Origin: Corynebacterium comes
GTDB lineage: Bacteria; Actinomycetota; Actinomycetes; Mycobacteriales; Mycobacteriaceae
Assembly (NCBI RefSeq): GCF_009734405.1
Contig: NZ_CP046453.1
Span: 992,001-1,056,000 of the forward strand
Reading direction: 5' to 3'
DNA: 64,000 bases
Shown: positions 17,892 through 26,892 of the stretch, in pieces
How positions within the stretch are numbered: the first letter of the stretch is position 1
How the letters are laid out: every line of letters starts with the position of its first letter
The notes under the pieces: model-generated
What the model was told of the DNA's origin: nothing
The model's database searches: none
What the model saw: the letters and a program-made list of their open reading frames with translations, nothing else
Program-made: the position numbers and the translations under genes

Positions 17892-18758
17892 ATGCTCTCC
17901 GACATCATCGACGTGCTCGCTGATCCCGCCGACGGCACCCCGCTGTCCGGCGTGGAAGACTTCACCCGACTGGTCTCCGAGTCGGGCCATTCTTATGACG
18001 TGGCCCGACAGGGGTATGTGACCCTCGCCTCCGGCGCCGGGCTGCGCCACCAGGGTGACAGCATGGAGATGGTGCTCGCCCGCGAGACATTCCTGTCCCG
18101 CGGGCATTTTGCTCCCTTCGTGGAGGCCGTGACAGCCGGTGTGCACGACGCGCTCGATGATGCCGCAGTGCCGGACACCGCACTCCCCGTCATCGCCGAA
18201 ATCGGCGCCGGCACGGGTTACTACCTCTCCCACACCCTCGATGACGTCGAAGGGTCACGCGGCGTCGGTCTGGACGTGTCGGTCCACGCCGCACGACAGC
18301 TGGCCCGCTGCCATCCTCGTGTGGGCGCCGTGGTGGCCGACGTGTGGGAGGGGCTCCCGATGCGGGACCGTTCCATCGACGTGATCACCGTCGTCTTCGC
18401 CCCGCGCAACGCCGCCGAATTCGCGCGCGTGCTGACGGAGGGCGGGCAGGCGGTGTTCCTCACCGCCGACCGCGGTCACCTGGCTGAGCTTCGTGGACCG
18501 CTGGGGATCCTCGATGTGGAGGAGGGCAAGATCGACCGCCTCGTCGAGCAGGCGAAGGGTCATCTCACCCCCGTCACCGAGCCCACACCCATCGAGTTCC
18601 CCATCGTCCTGGACAGGGAGTCCATCGCCGCGCAGATCGGTATGAGCCCCTCGGCACGCCACATCGGAGCCGGGGAACTGGACAGGCGGATCCAGGCGCT
18701 CCCCGAGACGATGGCCGTCACTGCCCGGGCCCACCTCCTGCGGATGGGCCGGGCTTAG
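17892..18758 (+). CDS. RlmA-like 23S rRNA (guanine-N1) methyltransferase
   Basis: A 288-residue SAM-dependent methyltransferase of the RlmA/TlrB family. The N-terminal part keeps the family pattern HSYDVARQGYVTL, GDSMEMVLARETFLSRGHFAPF and the SAM motif IAEIGAGTGYYLSH. The N-terminal zinc ribbon of RlmA (paired CxxC and Cx3H) is not conserved: the cysteine positions read LADPADG and VSESGH. An in-frame ATG at 17880 is excluded because it lies inside the -10 hexamer TATGCT (17879-17884); the next ATG at 17892 is 7 nt downstream, a leaderless start. The target is likely 23S rRNA but unproven. Confidence 0.78.
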   Translation: MLSDIIDVLADPADGTPLSGVEDFTRLVSESGHSYDVARQGYVTLASGAGLRHQGDSMEMVLARETFLSRGHFAPFVEAVTAGVHDALDDAAVPDTALPVIAEIGAGTGYYLSHTLDDVEGSRGVGLDVSVHAARQLARCHPRVGAVVADVWEGLPMRDRSIDVITVVFAPRNAAEFARVLTEGGQAVFLTADRGHLAELRGPLGILDVEEGKIDRLVEQAKGHLTPVTEPTPIEFPIVLDRESIAAQIGMSPSARHIGAGELDRRIQALPETMAVTARAHLLRMGRA

Positions 18759-18761
18759 CGC

Positions 18762-20207
18762 CTACTGTTCGTAGTCCGGCAGGTTCCCGGAAGTGACGGG
18801 ACCGCGCTCCCAGTGGCGCTCCAGCACTGCCCCGCCGGAGACCTCCACACGGATGGCGGAGCAGCCGCCGTCGATGTAGACGCGGCTGGCCATGGTGACG
18901 GCACCGCCGTTGGCGAAGACCTCGACGGTGGAGCCGTCGACGAAGATCGACAGCGAGTCGGTGTCGCCCTCCGCCAGCCTCGTCCGCGCCACCGCATCCC
19001 CCACATGATGGGGGTTGGCCGACCTGTCGAGGGTGAGCTGGTCACCGGAGTGGACGATGGTGGCGGCGGGTGCGCCGGCGGCGTCGAGAAGCGTCGCGGT
19101 GAGGCTGCTGCCCGCAGGTATCTGGCACAGGCCGGTCCACGATCGGGCGCGGTCGGTGCGGCTGATCGCGTCAGGCAGTCCGGCGGGCGGGGTCTGGAAG
19201 AGCAGCCCTCCCTGGAGCGTGACCACCCGTGGCAGGGACAGGGCGTTGGCCCAGTTCTCGGTGGCCAGGGTGGGGTGTCGCCTCGGATCGTCCTGACGTC
19301 CGACGCCGTTGAGCAGGCCGAAGATGACTGACCGCTGGTACCGCTCCTCCTCGGGGACGGTGCCCGTGGTGACGTTGGTGTTGCGGGGGCGGGTGAAGTC
19401 GTGGCCGTGGTCGATCCGGGTGAAGGGGGTCTTCACATCGAAGGTCGTCCCACGCAGCGTGCCCACCAGGAAGCCGGAGATGTCGATGCCGTCGCTCTCG
19501 AGGGTGATCAGCAGGACGTCGTAGATGTTTCCGTCGACCTCGTCGCGGAGCCGGAAGATACGCGGGCCGACGACGATGGAGGCGGCGTCGAAACCCGGGT
19601 CACCCTCGAAGCCCAGGTGACCGGAGAAGTCCCAGGAACGACCGTCGGGGCTGGTCAGCACAACCGGGACGGGCGCCTCGCCGCTGCCGGTGACGGCGAG
19701 CATGAGCCAGCCGTCGTGCCCCGCGTGACGGTCGTCGTTGGATTCCCAGGCGGGGACGACGCAGGGGGAGCGGAACCGGGTGTGACCGTCGCGGTCGCTG
19801 ACCACGTCGCCGATCCGCAGGACGCGGCTGTCCACGGTGAACTCATCGTCGGAGACCGGGCATTTCTCGTCCAGGTCCGCCAGTTGTGCGACCTGGATGG
19901 AGGTGCCGACGGCGGTGACGGAGGTGAAGTAGAGATCAAGCCCCGACCCGTTGGCCACCACCGCGCCGGCACGAAGGCCGATCTCCCCGCCGACGGGGGC
20001 GAGGGCGTCGTCGCAGATCTCCCAGTCGAAGGGGCCGTCCTCGGAGACGACATGCGCCCAACGGGCGGGGGAGTCGGGGGTGGGGCGGTACTGGTGGAAG
20101 AGGTGCCAGGTGTCACCGTCGAGAAGCACCCCCGCCGGGGCGTCCAGGACCCCCGACTCGGGGGTCACGTGCAGTTCGGGACGGTAGGAGATCCTGCGTG
20201 CAGAAAT
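18762..20207 (-). CDS. GH32-like glycoside hydrolase (beta-fructosidase family), probable ATT start
   Basis: A 481-residue protein with the five-bladed propeller and C-terminal beta-sandwich layout of GH32. The start of the fold is the block RPELHVTPESGVLDAPAG (family: RPxxHxTPxxGWMNDPNG), with the nucleophile aspartate at residue 22. The nearest conventional start, GTG at 20168, would cut through this block. Upstream of it a perfect AGGAGG overlaps the glgA stop, and 5 nt later is an in-frame ATT at 20207, the best start. The RDP motif is FRSP (about 145-148), so the transition-state aspartate is missing and activity is doubtful. It follows glgA on the same strand. A role in alpha-glucan or fructan metabolism is not established. 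Confidence 0.72.
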   Translation of the reverse strand: MSARRISYRPELHVTPESGVLDAPAGVLLDGDTWHLFHQYRPTPDSPARWAHVVSEDGPFDWEICDDALAPVGGEIGLRAGAVVANGSGLDLYFTSVTAVGTSIQVAQLADLDEKCPVSDDEFTVDSRVLRIGDVVSDRDGHTRFRSPCVVPAWESNDDRHAGHDGWLMLAVTGSGEAPVPVVLTSPDGRSWDFSGHLGFEGDPGFDAASIVVGPRIFRLRDEVDGNIYDVLLITLESDGIDISGFLVGTLRGTTFDVKTPFTRIDHGHDFTRPRNTNVTTGTVPEEERYQRSVIFGLLNGVGRQDDPRRHPTLATENWANALSLPRVVTLQGGLLFQTPPAGLPDAISRTDRARSWTGLCQIPAGSSLTATLLDAAGAPAATIVHSGDQLTLDRSANPHHVGDAVARTRLAEGDTDSLSIFVDGSTVEVFANGGAVTMASRVYIDGGCSAIRVEVSGGAVLERHWERGPVTSGNLPDYEQ

Positions 20208-20216
20208 GATGTCCTC

Positions 20217-21389
20217 CTAGCGCAGCGACTGGTAGATGTCGAGCGTCTGCTGGGCGATGGCGGCCCAGGAGAAGTCGTTGACGGTACGTGCACGACCCGC
20301 CGCGCCGAAGGCCTTCGCCCGTGCGGAGTCGGCGACCATGGCGTTGACCTGGGCGGCGATGTCGCGTTCGAAGGACTCGACGTCGTTCTCGTCGTAGTGG
20401 ACCAGGGTGCCGGTCTCGCCGTCGACGACGACCTCGGGGATGCCGCCGACGTCGGAGGCGACGACCGCGGTACCGCAGGCCATGGCCTCGAGGTTGACGA
20501 TGCCCAGCGGCTCGTAGATCGACGGGCAGACGAACGTGTCGGCGGCCGTGAGGATCTCCTGGATCTTGTCGCGGTCCAGCATGTCCTGGACCCAGAAGAT
20601 GCCGTCGCGCTTCGCCTGCAGCTCCTCCACGAGGGCGGTGGTGCGGGCGGCGATCTCCGGGGTGTCCGGGGCTCCGGCACAGAGGACCAGCTGCACGCCC
20701 TCGTCGAAGTGGGCGGCCGCCTTGATCAGGTGCTCGACGCCCTTCTGACGGGTGATGCGGCCGACGAAGGCGACGATCGGACGGGAGGGATCCACGCCCA
20801 GTTCAGTGAGGACCGAATCCTCGGCCTCGTCGAAGGTCGGGCGGGGCTGCCACAGCTGGGTGTCGATGCCGTTGAGGACGACGTGGACCCGGCCGGCGTC
20901 GATACGCGGGTAGGCCTCGAGGATGGAGTCCTTCATGCGGGCGGAAACCGCGATGACGGCGTCCGCGTACTCCATGGCGTTCTTCTCCGACCAGGAGGAG
21001 ACCTCGTAGCCCCCTGCGAGCTGCTCGCGCTTCCACGGACGGTGCGGCTCGAGCGAGTGGGCGGTGGCGACGTGCGGGATGCCGTGCAGGCGGGCGGCGA
21101 GGTGCCCGCCCAGGCCGGCGTACCAGGTGTGGGAGTGGGCGACGTCGACGTTGCCGGCCGCCTCTGCCATCCGCAGTCCGGTGGACAGCGTGCGGATGGC
21201 CGGGTTCGCGTCGGCGAGCGCCGGGTCGACGCCGTGGACGTACACGCCTTCCATGTCACGGGGCGCACCCATGCAGTGGACGTCCACTTCCGCGATCTCC
21301 CGCATGAAGCGGGTCAGCTCCGTGACATGGACTCCGGCGCCGCCGTAGACCTCGGGCGGATATTCTCTGGTCAACATTCCGACTCTCAT
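20217..21389 (-). CDS. glgA: GlgA/GlgM glycosyltransferase (GT4)
   Basis: A 390-residue GT4 glycosyltransferase. In corynebacteria this gene is called glgA (glycogen synthase); the mycobacterial orthologue GlgM uses ADP-glucose to make alpha-maltose-1-phosphate for the GlgE pathway, and either product is possible. Landmarks are the N-terminal [18 protein letters not shown] donor/acceptor region and the C-terminal [18 protein letters not shown]x7E motif. It is divergent from glgC, which supplies ADP-glucose. The ATG at 21389 lies 8 nt after TAACCT (21398-21403), so the mRNA is probably leaderless. The stop codon overlaps the ribosome binding site of the GH32-like gene. Confidence 0.93.
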   Translation of the reverse strand: MRVGMLTREYPPEVYGGAGVHVTELTRFMREIAEVDVHCMGAPRDMEGVYVHGVDPALADANPAIRTLSTGLRMAEAAGNVDVAHSHTWYAGLGGHLAARLHGIPHVATAHSLEPHRPWKREQLAGGYEVSSWSEKNAMEYADAVIAVSARMKDSILEAYPRIDAGRVHVVLNGIDTQLWQPRPTFDEAEDSVLTELGVDPSRPIVAFVGRITRQKGVEHLIKAAAHFDEGVQLVLCAGAPDTPEIAARTTALVEELQAKRDGIFWVQDMLDRDKIQEILTAADTFVCPSIYEPLGIVNLEAMACGTAVVASDVGGIPEVVVDGETGTLVHYDENDVESFERDIAAQVNAMVADSARAKAFGAAGRARTVNDFSWAAIAQQTLDIYQSLR

Positions 21390-21525
21390 GACACCCAAGG
21401 TTAGCCACGCGGAGGGACGCCTGCAGGGGGTGTCGGGGGTAGTGGGTGGCGCGTGGTCACACCATCGGGGGATTGAATGTCATCTTCCCCGGCGAAAACG
21501 GTCCGGAAGCCCTAGATTGGGTCAC
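21390..21525. promoter_or_regulatory. glgA-glgC divergent promoter region
   Basis: The 136-bp spacer carries a minus-strand TAACCT (21398-21403), 8 nt before the glgA ATG, and a plus-strand TAGATT (21513-21518), 7 nt before the glgC GTG. Both are candidate leaderless promoters. A half-site TCACA (within GTGGTCACACC at about 21452-21462) resembles one arm of a CRP/GlxR site, but the other arm is too degenerate to call. Confidence 0.55.
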
Positions 21526-22743
21526 GTGAAGACTCAGCCGAATGTTCTTGCCATTGTTCTCGCCGGCGGCGAGGGAAAACGTCTGTTCCCCTTGACGGAG
21601 GACCGGGCCAAACCCGCGGTTCCGTTCGGTGGCAGCTACCGCCTCATCGACTTCGTTCTGTCGAACCTGGTCAACGCGGGCTACCTCAAGATTGCGGTGC
21701 TGACGCAGTACAAGTCGCACTCGCTTGACCGCCACATCTCCCAGGCCTGGTCGCTGCACGGGCCGGTCAGCCAGTACATCGCCTCGGTGCCTGCCCAGCA
21801 GCGTCGCGGCAAGCGCTGGTTCACCGGCTCCGCAGACGCCATCGTCCAGTCCCTCAACCTGATCTACGACGAAGAGCCGGACTACGTCATCGTGTTCGGT
21901 GCGGACCACGTCTACCGCATGGACCCCTCCCAGATGGTCGAGGAGCACATCGCGTCCGGCAAGGCCTGCTCGGTCGCCGGTATCCGCGTCCCCCGCTCCG
22001 AGGCCAGCGCCTTCGGCGTCATCGAGGCCGACGACGAAGGCAACATCACCGAGTTCCTGGAGAAGCCCGCCGACCCGCCGGGCACCCCGGACGACCCGAA
22101 CGTCACCTTCGCGTCCATGGGCAACTACGTGTTCACCACCAGCGCGCTGATCCAGGCACTGCTGGATGACGAGAAGAACGAGGACTCCGACCACGACATG
22201 GGCGGTGACATCATCCCGTATTTCGTCGACCGCGGCGAAGCCCACGTCTACGACTTCTCCACCAACGAGGTCCCGGGCGCCACCGAGCGTGACAAGGGCT
22301 ACTGGCGCGACGTCGGCACCATCGACGCCTTCTACGAGGCGCACATGGACCTCATCTCTGTCCACCCGGTGTTCAACCTGTACAACCACATGTGGCCGAT
22401 CCACTCCACCGAAGACCAGAACTTCCCGCCCGCGAAGTTCACCCAGGGCGGCATCGCCCAGTCGTCGATGGTGGCCCCCGGTTCGATCGTCTCCGGCGGC
22501 ACCGTCCGCAACTCGGTCCTGGCGGGTGACGTCCACATCGCTGAGGGCGCGACGGTCGAGGGTTCCGTGCTCATGCCGGGTGTCCGCGTCGGCCGGGGTG
22601 CCGTGGTCCGTCACGCGATCCTGGACAAGAACGTCTATGTCCGCGAGGGCGAGATCGTCGGCGTCGACCGTACCCGCGATGAGGCCCGCTTCAAGATCTC
22701 ACCCGGTGGCGTCGTCGCCGTGGGCAAGAACGAAGTGGTCTAG
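21526..22743 (+). CDS. glgC: glucose-1-phosphate adenylyltransferase GlgC
   Basis: A 405-residue ADP-glucose pyrophosphorylase that makes ADP-glucose and PPi from glucose-1-phosphate and ATP, the first committed step of glycogen and alpha-glucan synthesis. Visible landmarks are [20 protein letters not shown] (nucleotide binding), the conserved [10 protein letters not shown] segment and the C-terminal left-handed beta-helix repeats ([20 protein letters not shown]). The GTG at 21526 is 7 nt from TAGATT. The frame stays open upstream to 21388, but that would run through the promoter. It is divergent from glgA and ends at a strong hairpin. Confidence 0.96.
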   Translation: MKTQPNVLAIVLAGGEGKRLFPLTEDRAKPAVPFGGSYRLIDFVLSNLVNAGYLKIAVLTQYKSHSLDRHISQAWSLHGPVSQYIASVPAQQRRGKRWFTGSADAIVQSLNLIYDEEPDYVIVFGADHVYRMDPSQMVEEHIASGKACSVAGIRVPRSEASAFGVIEADDEGNITEFLEKPADPPGTPDDPNVTFASMGNYVFTTSALIQALLDDEKNEDSDHDMGGDIIPYFVDRGEAHVYDFSTNEVPGATERDKGYWRDVGTIDAFYEAHMDLISVHPVFNLYNHMWPIHSTEDQNFPPAKFTQGGIAQSSMVAPGSIVSGGTVRNSVLAGDVHIAEGATVEGSVLMPGVRVGRGAVVRHAILDKNVYVREGEIVGVDRTRDEARFKISPGGVVAVGKNEVV

Positions 22744-22777
22744 GACGGTAGTCCGCAGCCAGACTCTTCACGCGGTG

Positions 22778-22809
22778 GAGGCCGGTACCCGAACAGGGGT
22801 ACCGGCCTC
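22778..22809. terminator. bidirectional terminator between glgC and the O-methyltransferase gene
   Basis: A perfect 13-bp stem (22778-22790 with 22797-22809) and a 6-nt loop GAACAG, GC-rich, lies between two convergent genes. It can stop transcription from both directions although neither side has a long T tract. Confidence 0.75.
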
Positions 22810-22829
22810 TCTGCGATTTCCCCCGGCGT

Positions 22830-23474
22830 TCAGCGACGGGTGATCAACGTCATGCCGGCACCCAGCGGCAGGCGGGTCACCAGGGCGCCCTCGAGGCTGC
22901 GGGCGATCTCGTCCGCTTCCCGGGCGGCGGCGGTGGCGCGGTCGCGGCGGGAGTCGTCGGCCAGGGTGGCGTCGAGAAGCGAATCCGCCAGGACCAGCGT
23001 GCCGCCGGGGGTGAGCAGCGGCCAGGCGGCGTTGACGATCGCCGGCAGTTCGACGGGCGGCACCTCGGCGTAGACGAGCTGATAGGAACCGGCGGCGAGA
23101 CGGCTCATCACGTCGAGGGGGCGGGACGGCAGGAAGCGCACCCGGGAGGGGGCGAAGCCGGCCTGGCGGAAGACGGAGCGTGCCTGGGTCTGATGTTCGA
23201 CCTCCGGATCGATGCAGGTCAGTGTCCCACGCTTGCCGAGTCCGCGGAGGATGTACATCCCGATGACGCCGGCGGCGGGGGTTACGGCGACCGCGCCCGT
23301 GGATTTCCCGGACGCGGTGGATGCGGCGAGAGTGGCCAGGAGCTGGCCGGTCATCTCGTCGGGGACGGAGAGTCCGAACTCCTCGGCGTCGCGGCGGGCG
23401 GCGGTGAGGGCGTCCGGGATGTCCGAGGTCGATTCGATGTAGGAGCGTAATGCGTCATAGGCCGTGTCAGTCAC
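22830..23474 (-). CDS. O-methyltransferase, SAM-dependent (Rv1220c-like)
   Basis: A 214-residue class I methyltransferase resembling the catechol/caffeoyl-CoA O-methyltransferase family. The SAM-binding first strand reads TGAVAVTPAAGVIGMYILRG and the second TLTCIDPEVEHQTQARSVF, with LTPGGTLVLADSLLDATLAD later. M. tuberculosis has such a gene divergent from sigE (Rv1220c), exactly as here. The substrate is unknown. The frame is open far upstream across the sigE region, but the GTG at 23474 is 8 nt from TAGACT (23483-23488) and is the sensible start, giving a leaderless mRNA. Confidence 0.82.
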   Translation of the reverse strand: MTDTAYDALRSYIESTSDIPDALTAARRDAEEFGLSVPDEMTGQLLATLAASTASGKSTGAVAVTPAAGVIGMYILRGLGKRGTLTCIDPEVEHQTQARSVFRQAGFAPSRVRFLPSRPLDVMSRLAAGSYQLVYAEVPPVELPAIVNAAWPLLTPGGTLVLADSLLDATLADDSRRDRATAAAREADEIARSLEGALVTRLPLGAGMTLITRR

Positions 23475-23624
23475 AATTATCCAGTCTAGGTGGATGCACA
23501 GGTGTTTTTCCCGCACACCCGGCAAAGTGGCTGATGTGGCCAGTGGGGCGGAGGACGGCGCTTCACAGAAGTTTGCCAGTTCATTGTGTAGTGTTCTGCA
23601 GTCCGATGTAGCACGATAGAGCGC

Positions 23625-24242
23625 ATGACGCGCACCACAGGACACGACGACCACGCCCCGGCCGACGACCTCGCCGGGACTGCCGCGTTCGATGCCGGTC
23701 AGGGGGACATGCCGACCTGGGGTGAGCTGGTCGCCGAACACGCGGACAGCGTGTACCGCCTGGCGTTCCGCCTCTCCGGCAACCCCTACGATGCTGATGA
23801 TCTCACCCAGGAGACCTTCATGCGCGTGTTCCGTTCCCTCAAGCACTACCAACCGGGCACCTTCGAAGGGTGGCTGCACCGCATCACCACCAACCTGTTC
23901 CTGGACATGGTGCGCCACCGCAACAAGATCCGCATGGAGGCGCTGCCGGAGGACTACGAGCGTCTCCCCGGCACCGACATGACGCCGGAGCAGGCCTACA
24001 ACGTCGCCAACCTGGACCCTGCGTTGCAGGACGCGCTCGATCAGCTCGGCCCCGACTTCCGTGTGGCCGTTGTACTCTGTGACGTCGTCGGCATGTCCTA
24101 CGACGAGATCGCCGACACCCTGGGCGTGAAGATGGGCACCGTGCGTTCCCGCATTCACCGGGGCCGGACCCAGCTGCGCGCCAGCCTGGAGGCCGCAGCC
24201 CAGAAAGACGAGGGCGCGAAACTTCTCCTGCGGACCCGTTGA
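23625..24242 (+). CDS. sigE: ECF sigma factor SigE
   Basis: A 205-residue extracytoplasmic-function sigma factor for envelope stress. Region 2 is visible as [18 protein letters not shown] with the -10-recognising helix following ([15 protein letters not shown]). Region 4 is [22 protein letters not shown], a helix-turn-helix for the -35 element. Between them is a linker with [12 protein letters not shown]. The gene order O-methyltransferase / sigE / anti-sigma / tatB is that of C. glutamicum and M. tuberculosis. The ATG at 23625 follows a possible GATAGA element by only 4 nt, so the promoter position is not settled. Confidence 0.94.
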   Translation: MTRTTGHDDHAPADDLAGTAAFDAGQGDMPTWGELVAEHADSVYRLAFRLSGNPYDADDLTQETFMRVFRSLKHYQPGTFEGWLHRITTNLFLDMVRHRNKIRMEALPEDYERLPGTDMTPEQAYNVANLDPALQDALDQLGPDFRVAVVLCDVVGMSYDEIADTLGVKMGTVRSRIHRGRTQLRASLEAAAQKDEGAKLLLRTR

Positions 24243-24287
24243 GCCGATCCCAAGTATTCTGGAGAGGAGAACGTGAGGAGGTCAGCC

Positions 24288-24689
24288 GTGGCGATGATTC
24301 GTCCCAATCTGTCAAGCTTTCCGCGCCGGACCCGCGGGCGCCGGGAGTTCGCGTCTGTCGAGCACCTGAGCCTCGAGGCCGTCGCAGCCTTCGTGGACGG
24401 GGAGCTTTCCGACGCCGCGACGCACCGCGCCCGCGTCCACCTCGTGCACTGCCCTGAATGCCGGCAGGAGATCGAGCGGCAGCGAGGTGCCTCCGAATGG
24501 CTGCGCGGGTGCAACGTCACCGAGGACGTCCGTGTCCCCCATGACCTGCTCGCCCGGCTGACGGGGATCCCCACCCGCCCGGTCAAGGCCGGCCCGGACG
24601 CGGCGTCGATGCCCATGCCGGAACCGGAGTGCCTGCTGGACAAGGTGGAGATGATTCTCCGGGCGGTCAAACGTAACCAGGGCCACTAG
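24288..24689 (+). CDS. zinc-associated anti-sigma factor (CseE/RseA type)
   Basis: A 133-residue anti-sigma factor expected to bind SigE. The zinc-binding ZAS motif is at His51, Cys55 and Cys58 (HLVHCPEC), preceded by the helix AVAAFVDGELSDAATHRARV that contacts the sigma factor. No membrane helix is visible, so it is cytoplasmic like RseA of M. tuberculosis. An upstream GTG at 24273 is possible, but AGGAGG at about 24276-24281 lies 6 nt before the GTG at 24288, which I prefer. In C. glutamicum the equivalent gene is called cseE. It starts 45 nt after sigE and is probably co-transcribed. Confidence 0.88.
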   Translation: MAMIRPNLSSFPRRTRGRREFASVEHLSLEAVAAFVDGELSDAATHRARVHLVHCPECRQEIERQRGASEWLRGCNVTEDVRVPHDLLARLTGIPTRPVKAGPDAASMPMPEPECLLDKVEMILRAVKRNQGH

Positions 24690-24726
24690 TCGTGTGAGTT
24701 CGGCAAGGTACGACTAAGGTGAATGT

Positions 24727-25170
24727 GTGTTTCAGAGTATCGGTTGGCTGGAGATTTTCACGCTGGTGATCGTGGCCCTCATCGTCGTCGGACCGGAGCG
24801 GCTGCCCGGTCTGATCGAGGATGTGCGTGCCGCGATCTTCGCGGCCCGTCGCGCGATCAACAACGCGAAGAAGGAACTCAACGGCGAGTTGGGCGAGGAA
24901 TTCGAGCAGTTCCGCAAGCCGATGGAGCAGGTCGCGGAGTACACGCGCCTGGGACCGCGCGGGGCGATCACCAAGGCGCTCTTCGACGGCGACGATTCCG
25001 CCCTCGATGCTTTCGACCCGAAGAAGATGATGGAGGAGGACCCCCGCGCCCCCCGGCAACCCCAGCCGCAGCCATCCCAGCAGCAGGTACGTCAGCCGCA
25101 GCCGACCCAGGAGTCCCCGAAGGGCGACTACGGCGCCGGCGGCGGATTCTCCTGGGCGGATATCACCTAG
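24727..25170 (+). CDS. tatB: twin-arginine translocase subunit TatB
   Basis: A 147-residue TatB: a short periplasmic N-terminus, one membrane helix ([18 protein letters not shown]) with the conserved glutamate and GP hinge, then an amphipathic helix ([20 protein letters not shown]) and a glutamine/proline-rich cytoplasmic tail. TatB works with TatC to receive twin-arginine precursors. TatA and TatC are not in the window. The GTG at 24727 lies 6 nt after TAAGGT (24715-24720), a leaderless start. The stop TAG (25168-25170) overlaps the convergent mrp stop in a shared CTAG. Confidence 0.92.
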   Translation: MFQSIGWLEIFTLVIVALIVVGPERLPGLIEDVRAAIFAARRAINNAKKELNGELGEEFEQFRKPMEQVAEYTRLGPRGAITKALFDGDDSALDAFDPKKMMEEDPRAPRQPQPQPSQQQVRQPQPTQESPKGDYGAGGGFSWADIT

Positions 25171-26297
25171 GAGCCGGTGACCCCGAGGCCCAGTGACCTG
25201 CCGGCGAGCGACTCGCGGCGGGTCATGATCTTTTCCGCGATCCGGCTGATGGCGGCACCGGCGGGGGAGTCCGGCTCGGATACGGCGATCGGCGTGCCCT
25301 CGTCGCCGTGGACGCGCAGCTGCGGGTCGAGGGGGATCTGGCCGAGCAGCGGGACCTCGCCGCCGGTGAGGACGGAAAGACGGTCCGCCACCTGCTGGCC
25401 GCCACCCGAACCGAAGACGTCGAGCGTCGAGCCGTCGGGAAGCACCATGGCGGACATGTTCTCGATGACCCCGGCGACGCGCTGGCGGGTCTGTTGCGTG
25501 ATGGAGCCGGCACGCTCAGCGACCTCTGCGGCAGCCGTCTGCGGGGTGGTGACGATGAGCAGCTCCGCGTTCGGCACCAGCTGGGCCACCGAGATGGCCA
25601 CGTCGCCGGTTCCCGGCGGGAGATCCAGGAACAGGAAGTCCAGATCGCCCCAGAAGACGTCGGCGAGGAACTGCTGGATCGCGCGGTGCAGCATGGGGCC
25701 GCGCCATACGACGGGTGCGTTCCCGTCGACGAAGTGGCCGATGGAGATCAGCTTCACGCCGTGGGCGATCGGCGGCATGATCATGTCGTCGACGGCGGTG
25801 GGGCGCTGATCGGAGCCGAGGAGACCGGGGACGGAGTGGCCGTAGATGTCGGCGTCCAGGACACCGACCTTGAAGCCACGGGCGGCGAGCGCCACGGCGA
25901 GGTTGACGGTCATGGAGGACTTTCCCACGCCGCCCTTGCCCGAGGCCACGGCGTAGACGCGGGTGGTGGAATCGGGATCGGCGAAGGGGATCGTCGGCTC
26001 CTCGACGCCGCCGCGCAGCGACATGCGCAGTTCGCGGCGCTGTTCGTCGCTCATGACGTCGGTGGTGACGGTGACCGCACCCACGCCATCGAGTTCCTCC
26101 ACGGCGGCCTGCGCGTTGCCGGTGATGGTGGACTTCATGGGGCAACCGGCGATGGTGAGGTAGAGCTCAACCGCGACGTCGGGGCCATTGACAGTGATCG
26201 ACTTGACCATCCCCAGCTCGGTGAGGGGCTTGCCGATTTCAGGATCCTCTACGCGGGACAGCGCGCTGCGGACAGCGGATTCGGTGATAGCAGACAT
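25167..26297 (-). CDS. mrp: Mrp/NBP35-type Fe-S cluster carrier ATPase
   Basis: A 376-residue P-loop ATPase of the Mrp/ApbC family, which carries Fe-S clusters to target proteins. The N-terminal DUF59/MIP18 domain (residues about 5-95, with [16 protein letters not shown]) is followed by the deviant Walker [16 protein letters not shown] and the DLPPGTGD motif. The usual CxxC is not obvious near the C-terminus, so cluster ligation may differ. Start: ATG at 26297; a second in-frame ATG at 26309 is possible. It is convergent with tatB and preceded by the DUF1003 gene 25 nt upstream on the same strand. Confidence 0.92.
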   Translation of the reverse strand: MSAITESAVRSALSRVEDPEIGKPLTELGMVKSITVNGPDVAVELYLTIAGCPMKSTITGNAQAAVEELDGVGAVTVTTDVMSDEQRRELRMSLRGGVEEPTIPFADPDSTTRVYAVASGKGGVGKSSMTVNLAVALAARGFKVGVLDADIYGHSVPGLLGSDQRPTAVDDMIMPPIAHGVKLISIGHFVDGNAPVVWRGPMLHRAIQQFLADVFWGDLDFLFLDLPPGTGDVAISVAQLVPNAELLIVTTPQTAAAEVAERAGSITQQTRQRVAGVIENMSAMVLPDGSTLDVFGSGGGQQVADRLSVLTGGEVPLLGQIPLDPQLRVHGDEGTPIAVSEPDSPAGAAISRIAEKIMTRRESLAGRSLGLGVTGS

Positions 26298-26322
26298 GAC
26301 GTCGTCCATCGTAGTAGGCGTG

Positions 26323-26892
26323 TCAACGATCAGGATCTTCGGCCAGGTCACCCTGGATCGGTTCGTAGAGGTCCGCGGCGGAGTCGTTGACGTCGGCCGA
26401 GACGTCATCGAGCTTGGCCTCGAGTCTTTCGAGCAGGCCCCGCAGATCCTCCAGCTCGTGGCGCAGGTAGTCACGGGAGACCATCTCGCCGACGGCCAGG
26501 CGGACGGCGGCGAGCTCGCGGGCGAGGAACTCGGTGTCCGCCTTGGTCTCTTCAGCGCGCCTGCGGTCGGCGCTCAAGGTGACCTTGTCACGGTCCTCCT
26601 GACGGTTCTGCGCCAGCAGAATCAGCGGTGCCGCGTAGGCGGCCTGCGTGGAGAACGCCAGGTTGAGCAGGATGAAGGGGTAGGGGTCCCACTTCCAGAT
26701 GAACCAGCCGCCGGCGTTGAGCGCGATCCACACGATCACCATGACGGTCTGCCACATCAGGTACTGGCCGGTGCCGAAGAACCGGGCGACCTTCTCCGCA
26801 CCCGCACCGACGGTGTCGTCGTCGAAACGGAGGAACTTGCGACGTCGGCTGTAGACGGGTGTACCCAGATCGGAGCGGATGTACTCAGCCAT
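26323..26892 (-). CDS. DUF1003 membrane protein
   Basis: A 189-residue protein with two close membrane helices (GQYLMWQTVMVIVWIALNAG, then the WDPYPFILLNLAFSTQAAYAAPLILLAQNRQ segment) and a long coiled-coil C-terminus (ADRRRAEETKADTEFLARE... through LEAKLDDVSADV). This is the DUF1003 family, conserved next to the MgtE-like gene in mycobacteria (Rv1231c). The function is unknown. Its ATG overlaps the stop of the MgtE-like gene by 8 nt, so translation is coupled and the two products may act together. Confidence 0.87.
   Translation of the reverse strand: MAEYIRSDLGTPVYSRRRKFLRFDDDTVGAGAEKVARFFGTGQYLMWQTVMVIVWIALNAGGWFIWKWDPYPFILLNLAFSTQAAYAAPLILLAQNRQEDRDKVTLSADRRRAEETKADTEFLARELAAVRLAVGEMVSRDYLRHELEDLRGLLERLEAKLDDVSADVNDSAADLYEPIQGDLAEDPDR

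Noticed and set aside
19078..19098. Further matches to GTCGAGAAGC (also near 20117, 22968 and 33590)
   Set aside because: They are inside genes and correspond to Leu-Leu-Asp-Ala codons on the minus strand; only the three intergenic copies share the longer motif.
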